From positions 1,302,001 through 1,366,000 of the forward strand of contig NZ_JBEPLU010000001.1 of the NCBI RefSeq assembly GCF_040545335.1: 64,000 bases of DNA, written 5' to 3'. This stretch comes from Phenylobacterium koreense. GTDB lineage: Bacteria > Pseudomonadota > Alphaproteobacteria > Caulobacterales > Caulobacteraceae. Both the position numbers and the translations under genes were made by a program. Shown here in pieces: positions 59,921 to 64,000 of this stretch; position 1 is the stretch's first letter, and each line of letters opens with the position of its first letter. The notes beneath the pieces are model-generated. The model worked only from the letters and a program-made list of their open reading frames with translations. It was not told where the DNA came from and made no database searches.

Positions 59921-60310
59921 ATGCGGTTGGGGCGAAAAATCCACGCGACCCGCGTCCGTCTGGGCATCCTGGCGGCGATCCTGGCCCTGTTCGGCCAGGC
60001 CGTGCTGCCCGCCGCGGCCATGGCGGCCGAATCACTCACCTCCGTCCGAGTCGAGCTCTGCACCGACGAAGGCGCCAAGATCGTCGCCGTCGGCGCCGAC
60101 GGCGAGATCGAGAAGGGCTTCGCCGGCCTGCCCTGTCATGACTGTCTGGCGGCCGCCATGGCGATGGTGGTCACGCCCGAGCTGGCGGTCACGCCGGTGG
60201 CCTACGTCCACGTCGAGATCCGGCGCGCCGCGCCGACCGCGCCGCTGCGCCCCCGGGCCCGCGCGCCGCCGAGACCGCCCGGCCAAGGCCCGCCGTCCCT
60301 GAACGTCTGA
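59921..60310 (+). CDS. DUF2946-like small secreted protein
   Basis: A 129-residue protein: signal/anchor segment (GILAAILALFGQAVLPAAAM), then VELCTDEGAKIVAV and GFAGLPCHDCLAAAMAMV, the CTxxG...CxxC spacing seen in DUF2946-type proteins, and a Pro/Arg-rich tail. Genes of this type often precede copper-related TonB receptors; here a TonB receptor follows 68 bp downstream. Metal binding by the Cys pair is inferred. Confidence 0.72.
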   Translation: MRLGRKIHATRVRLGILAAILALFGQAVLPAAAMAAESLTSVRVELCTDEGAKIVAVGADGEIEKGFAGLPCHDCLAAAMAMVVTPELAVTPVAYVHVEIRRAAPTAPLRPRARAPPRPPGQGPPSLNV

Positions 60311-60377
60311 CCATCTTCGCTCGCGGGCGCGCCGATCGCGCCCGTGCGTCGTGCCGTTCGTCCAAGGACCTTCCTTC

Positions 60378-62441
60378 ATGTCCGCCTATCCGCGCGCTTC
60401 GCTGCGCGCCCTGCTGCTCGCCGCAGCGACTTCCGCCCTGCCCGCCATCGTCCCGGCCTGGGCTCATGCCGAAGAGACCGGCCAACTGGTCGACGCCGTG
60501 GTCGTCATCGCCAATCCGGATCCGGAAGATCCGCCCGTGGTGGCCGGCGCCCGTCGCCGCCTGGCCGAGACCCCCGGCGCGGTGGCCATCGTCGCCGCCG
60601 AGGCCTATCGCGACCGCTACGCTCAAGGGCTGACCGAGACCCTGCGGGACGTGCCCGGCGTCTTCGCCCAGAAGAAGTGGGGCGACGACACCCGGCTGTC
60701 GATCCGCGGCTCGGGCATCGGCAACGCCTACCACAACCGCGGAACCCTGCTGGCCCAGGACGGCGTGCCGTTCAACGAGGCCGACGGCTATGGCGACTTC
60801 CAGCTCATCGACCCGCTGATCGCCCGCTTCACCGAGGTCTACAAGGGCGGGAACGCCCTGCGCTTCGGCGGCGCCCTGCTGGGCGGGGCGGTCAATTTCG
60901 TGACTCCCAGCGGCAAGGATGCGACGGCGCGGAACCTGGTGCGGCTGGACGGCGGCTCCTATGGCCTGCTGCGCGGACACGGCGAGGTCGCGCGGGTGAT
61001 GGGCGACTGGGACGTCTTCGCCGCAGCCACGGCGATCACCTCCAATGGCTGGCGCGAGCAGAGCGACCAGACCGCGCAGCATGTCTCCTTGAATCTCGGC
61101 CGCAGCTTCGGCGCGGAAAACGAGGTCCGTCTCATCCTCTCCGGGCACAATGTGGACCAGGAAATCCCCGGCTCGGTGAGCCTGGACGATGCGCTGACCC
61201 ACCCCAAGCGCGCGCTGCCCGGCAATATCGCCGGCGAGAACCAGCGCAACATGCGCAGCGTGCGCGGCACGCTGCAGAGCCGCTGGCGCCTGGCTGACCA
61301 CGCCGTGTTCGAGGGCGGGGTCTACGCCGGCTGGAAGGACCTGGACCACCCGATCTTCCAGGTGCTCGACCAGGAGAGCCGCAATTGGGGCGCCTTCGGG
61401 AGAGTCGATTTCGAAGGAAGCCTCGCAGGCCGCCTGGCGGACCTGTTCGTCGGCGCCTCGCTGCGGAAGGGCGACATGGACGCCCTGCAGTGGGTGAACC
61501 TGAAGTCGTCACGCGGAAAGAAGACCGCCGACAGCGCTCAGAACGCGACGGCGCTGGACGTCTTCGCCGAGGGCCGGGTGTTCGTCACCGACGAGCTGGC
61601 GGTGGTCGGCGGCGGCTCTCTGGGCTCGGCCAAGCGCAAGTTCCGCAACAATTTCGACCACGGCGCCGACCGGACGGTGACCTACGAGTGGTTCGCGCCG
61701 CGCATCGGCCTGCTCTGGCAGGCCCCGGATGGGGCGCAGGCCTTCGCCAACCTCACCCGGTCGGTGGAACCGCCGAACTTCAGCGCCCTGGCGCAGGCCG
61801 GGCCGTTCACCGGCTTTGCGCCGCTGAAGCCGCAGGACGCCTGGACCGCCGAGATCGGCACGCGCGGGCGGCGCGGGCCCTTCACCTGGGACCTGGCGCT
61901 CTATCGGGCGGAGCTGGAGAACGAGCTCCTCAACTTCATCGTCACCCCGGACATCCCGGCGGCCACCTTCAATGCCGGCAAGACCATCCACCAGGGGCTG
62001 GAGGCGGGGTTTGGCTGGCAGATCGGGCCAGTGCGGCTGCGGCAGACCTATAGCTGGTCGGACTTCCGTTTCGACGGCGACCAGGCGTACGGCGACAACC
62101 GGCTGCCGGTGATCCCCCAGCACTTCTATCGCGCCGAGCTGCGCTATGATCATCCGCAGGGCTGGTTCATCGCCCCGTCGATGGAGTGGTCGATGAGCGA
62201 CACCTATGTCGACTACGCCAACACCATGAAGGCGCCCGGCTATGCGATCGTCTCGCTGAACGCCGGCTGGCGCGGTCCCGACGGGGTGAGCCTTTTCGTC
62301 GAAGCGCGGAACCTGGCCGACAAGCGGTATGTGTCGAATTTCTCGGCGGTGACGGACGCCAGCGCGCCCGGCGTCTCGACCGCGGTCTTCTATCCCGGCG
62401 ACGGCCGGTCGGTGTTCGGAGGCGTGTCATGGGCGTTTTGA
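60378..62441 (+). CDS. TonB-dependent receptor (probable copper receptor)
   Basis: A 687-residue outer-membrane receptor. Signal peptide (ALLLAAATSALPAIVPAWAHA), a plug domain (LTETLRDVPGVFAQKKWGDD, LSIRGSGIGNAYHNRG, then EVYKGGNALRFGGALLGGAV) and a 22-stranded barrel ending in Phe (GGVSWAF). AAGGA lies upstream of ATG 60378. The ligand is not readable from sequence; the flanking DUF2946-, YcnI- and PCu(A)C-type genes point to copper. Overlaps the next gene by 13 bp. Confidence 0.9.
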   Translation: MSAYPRASLRALLLAAATSALPAIVPAWAHAEETGQLVDAVVVIANPDPEDPPVVAGARRRLAETPGAVAIVAAEAYRDRYAQGLTETLRDVPGVFAQKKWGDDTRLSIRGSGIGNAYHNRGTLLAQDGVPFNEADGYGDFQLIDPLIARFTEVYKGGNALRFGGALLGGAVNFVTPSGKDATARNLVRLDGGSYGLLRGHGEVARVMGDWDVFAAATAITSNGWREQSDQTAQHVSLNLGRSFGAENEVRLILSGHNVDQEIPGSVSLDDALTHPKRALPGNIAGENQRNMRSVRGTLQSRWRLADHAVFEGGVYAGWKDLDHPIFQVLDQESRNWGAFGRVDFEGSLAGRLADLFVGASLRKGDMDALQWVNLKSSRGKKTADSAQNATALDVFAEGRVFVTDELAVVGGGSLGSAKRKFRNNFDHGADRTVTYEWFAPRIGLLWQAPDGAQAFANLTRSVEPPNFSALAQAGPFTGFAPLKPQDAWTAEIGTRGRRGPFTWDLALYRAELENELLNFIVTPDIPAATFNAGKTIHQGLEAGFGWQIGPVRLRQTYSWSDFRFDGDQAYGDNRLPVIPQHFYRAELRYDHPQGWFIAPSMEWSMSDTYVDYANTMKAPGYAIVSLNAGWRGPDGVSLFVEARNLADKRYVSNFSAVTDASAPGVSTAVFYPGDGRSVFGGVSWAF

Positions 62442-62947
62442 GCCATTTTCGCCGCTCGTTCAGGGCGGACGCGTCCCTGATCGCGGGCCTTGCCCTGCTG
62501 GCCCTGCCCTCACTGGCCTGCGCGCACATCGTCGCCGATCCGGGAACGGCGACGGCGGGCGCCTATCAACCGGTCGTGTTCCGGGTCGGGCACGGCTGCG
62601 GGGCCGCGGCGACCACGGCGATCCGGATCGAGATCCCGGCGGACATGGCTTCGGCGCGGCCGCAGGCCAAGCCCGGCTGGCGGCTGGAGATCGAGAGGGC
62701 CGGCGAGAAGGTCCTCTCCATCACCTGGCGCGGCGAATTGCCCGATGATCAGTTCGACGAGTTCGCGATCCTGTTCAAACTGCCGGACAGCCCCGGCAAG
62801 CTCTATTTCCCGACCGTCCAGACCTGCGGCCGGCAGGAGACCCAGTGGACGGAAATCCCGCAAGCTGGCGAGCGCGCCGCCTATCCCGCGCCCTCGCTGG
62901 TCATCGAAACCAAGAGGGCCGGAGAGGCCCCGTCCCATCAGCACTAA
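62429..62947 (+). CDS. YcnI-like (DUF1775) periplasmic protein
   Basis: This 172-residue secreted protein has a signal peptide (IAGLALLALPSLACA) whose cleavage leaves His as the first residue (CAHIVADPGTATAGAYQPVV), the copper-ligand arrangement of YcnI, then FRVGHGCGAAATTAIRIEIP and TWRGELPDDQFDEFAILFKL. YcnI proteins bind Cu2+ at the N-terminal His. The ATG lies inside the TonB-receptor end and is translationally coupled. C-terminus contains HQH. Confidence 0.88.
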   Translation: MGVLSHFRRSFRADASLIAGLALLALPSLACAHIVADPGTATAGAYQPVVFRVGHGCGAAATTAIRIEIPADMASARPQAKPGWRLEIERAGEKVLSITWRGELPDDQFDEFAILFKLPDSPGKLYFPTVQTCGRQETQWTEIPQAGERAAYPAPSLVIETKRAGEAPSHQH

Positions 62948-62958
62948 AGGAGCATCTG

Positions 62959-63438
62959 GTGCGCCACTTCATCACTGCAGCCGCAATCACCCTGGCCATG
63001 GCCGCCAGCGCCCAGGCCGCCACCTATCGCCTGGGGACCCTGGAGGTCGCCAATCCGTGGAGCAGGCCCGCCGCGGCCGGCGGCAACGGAGCCGGGTTCA
63101 TGGTCGTCACCAACCGGGGCGACAAACCCGACGTCCTGAAGGCCGTGGAGACCCCGGCGGCCCGCAAGGCCGAGATTCACCTGAGCTCCATGACCGGCGG
63201 CGTCATGCGCATGCAGCGGCAGGACGCCGGCGTCACGATCCCGGCCGGCAAGTCGGTCACCATGGCTCCCGGCGGCTATCACCTCATGCTGCTGGGCCTG
63301 ACCAGCCAACTGAAGAGCGGCGACAAGGTCCCGGCGACCCTGGTCTTCCAAAGCGGGGCCCGGCTGAAGGTCGAGTTCCAGGTCGCCGCGACCGCGCCGG
63401 GCGCGCCCGATCCCATGGCCGGCCACAAGCATCACTGA
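62959..63438 (+). CDS. PCu(A)C copper chaperone
   Basis: This 159-residue protein starts at GTG 62959 with a strong ribosome-binding site (AAAGGAG). After a signal peptide (AAAITLAMAASAQAATYRLG) it shows the copper motif H(x)nM...HxM: EIHLSSMTGGVMRMQ and GGYHLMLLGLTSQLK. PCu(A)C delivers Cu(I) to cytochrome oxidase in many bacteria. C-terminal GHKHH may add metal ligands. Third gene downstream of the receptor, 11 bp after the YcnI-like gene. Confidence 0.93.
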   Translation: MRHFITAAAITLAMAASAQAATYRLGTLEVANPWSRPAAAGGNGAGFMVVTNRGDKPDVLKAVETPAARKAEIHLSSMTGGVMRMQRQDAGVTIPAGKSVTMAPGGYHLMLLGLTSQLKSGDKVPATLVFQSGARLKVEFQVAATAPGAPDPMAGHKHH

Positions 63439-63528
63439 GCCGTTGTGGCGCAAGGCGTTCAGGCGGCGTTGACAGCGCCGCCTGCGCTATCGTCTATGCC
63501 GCCCATATTTTAGTTATGGAGGATCGCC

Positions 63529-64000
63529 TTGGTTTGGAATTACGCAAACCTTTGGGAGTCCGTCGCCGCGGCCACTCCCGATCGCATCGCCCAAATCCAG
63601 GGCGACCGCAGCATTACCTGGAAGGATTTCGACCGGCGCGCCAATGCGCTGGCCAAGGCCATGGTCGAGGCCGGGCTTTCGAAGCAGTCGAAAGTCGCCG
63701 CCTATCTGTTCAATTCGCCGGAATACCTTGAGACCTATTTCGCGGCCTTCAAGGGCGGTCTCGTGCCGTTCAACACCAACTACCGCTATGGCGGCGACGA
63801 ACTGACCTATCTGTTCGACAACGCCGACGCCGAGGCGGTGGTCTTCCACTCTTCCTTCGCCGAGATGGCCGACAAGGTGCGCGGCCGCCTGCCGAAGGTG
63901 AAGATCTGGATCGCCGTGGCCGAGGAAGGCCATCCCGTTCCGGCCTGGGCCAAGGACTACGATTCGATCGTGGCCGGCGGCGCCGACCACTTCGAAGCCC
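63529..64000 (+). CDS. AMP-dependent acyl-CoA synthetase, 3' end outside the window
   Basis: The gene begins at a TTG (63529) with GGAGGA 5 bases upstream and stays open to the window edge. The 157 visible residues read MVWNYANLWESVAAATPDRI, then DRSITWKDFDRRANALAKAM and SKVAAYLFNSPEYLETYFAA, all N-terminal landmarks of acyl-CoA ligases. FKGGLVPFNTNYRYGGDEL is typical of the long-chain/aryl branch. Function beyond class is not assignable from the fragment. An ATG at 63516 is in another frame. Confidence 0.85.
   Translation, partial: MVWNYANLWESVAAATPDRIAQIQGDRSITWKDFDRRANALAKAMVEAGLSKQSKVAAYLFNSPEYLETYFAAFKGGLVPFNTNYRYGGDELTYLFDNADAEAVVFHSSFAEMADKVRGRLPKVKIWIAVAEEGHPVPAWAKDYDSIVAGGADHFEA

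Overview
The window is GC-rich, gene-dense chromosomal DNA of an alphaproteobacterium, almost certainly a member of the Caulobacteraceae. Phenylobacterium is my best guess and Caulobacter is possible. This rests on a CpdR-type response regulator beside an N-formylglutamate amidohydrolase, a complete Caulobacter-style pilA-cpaABCDEF-tadBC locus, near-consensus CtrA boxes in front of pilA, many short overlapping (ATGA/GTGA) gene junctions, and dispersed GC-rich inverted repeats. No self-replicating mobile element, CRISPR array or rRNA operon is visible.

Layout. 1-3.9 kb: an accessory-looking stretch of short unrecognised genes with visibly lower GC, including a toxin-antitoxin pair with its own operator/promoter, ending at the 3' side of a tRNA-Val(GAC) gene. 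4.1-18 kb: housekeeping (cpdR, N-formylglutamate amidohydrolase, recR-ybaB-dnaX, SRP RNA, nudC, pheA-kdsB, a membrane cytochrome c, NlpC/P60 hydrolase-leucyl aminopeptidase) and regulators. 19.1-30.1 kb: the Tad/Flp pilus locus: two pilin genes that are too short for ordinary ORF calling, prepilin peptidase, CpaB-F, TadB/C, and a divergent pseudopilin arm. 30.1-43.3 kb: transporters, an aminotransferase, AMP nucleosidase, a GGDEF/EAL protein, HtpX, FabV and an enoyl-CoA hydratase. 43.3-47.9 kb: a Csu-type chaperone-usher (spore coat U) pilus operon. 48-53 kb: class Ia ribonucleotide reductase nrdB and nrdA, split by a glutathione transferase and an outer-membrane protein, each with paired NrdR-like boxes. 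53.1-53.9 kb: a GDT1/UPF0016 manganese exporter behind what reads as a yybP-ykoY manganese riboswitch. 54-60 kb: DASS transporter, OmpA-type porin with a long poly-proline linker, Kef-type antiporter. 59.9-63.4 kb: a four-gene copper-handling cluster (DUF2946-like, TonB receptor, YcnI-like, PCu(A)C). The right edge cuts an acyl-CoA synthetase gene that starts with TTG.

Functional themes. Two unrelated surface-pilus systems sit 13 kb apart. The Tad locus carries sequence signs of cell-cycle (CtrA) control, and CpdR, which controls CtrA proteolysis in Caulobacter, is encoded in the same window. Metal homeostasis appears twice (Mn export by riboswitch; Cu uptake/delivery by TonB receptor plus periplasmic chaperones). 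The most interesting non-coding signals are the leaderless autoregulated toxin-antitoxin promoter, the Mn riboswitch with a long downstream hairpin, the paired 31-32 bp-spaced NrdR-like boxes, and the CtrA-like sites between pilA and its divergent neighbour. All calls are from reading the sequence; no database search or folding program was run.
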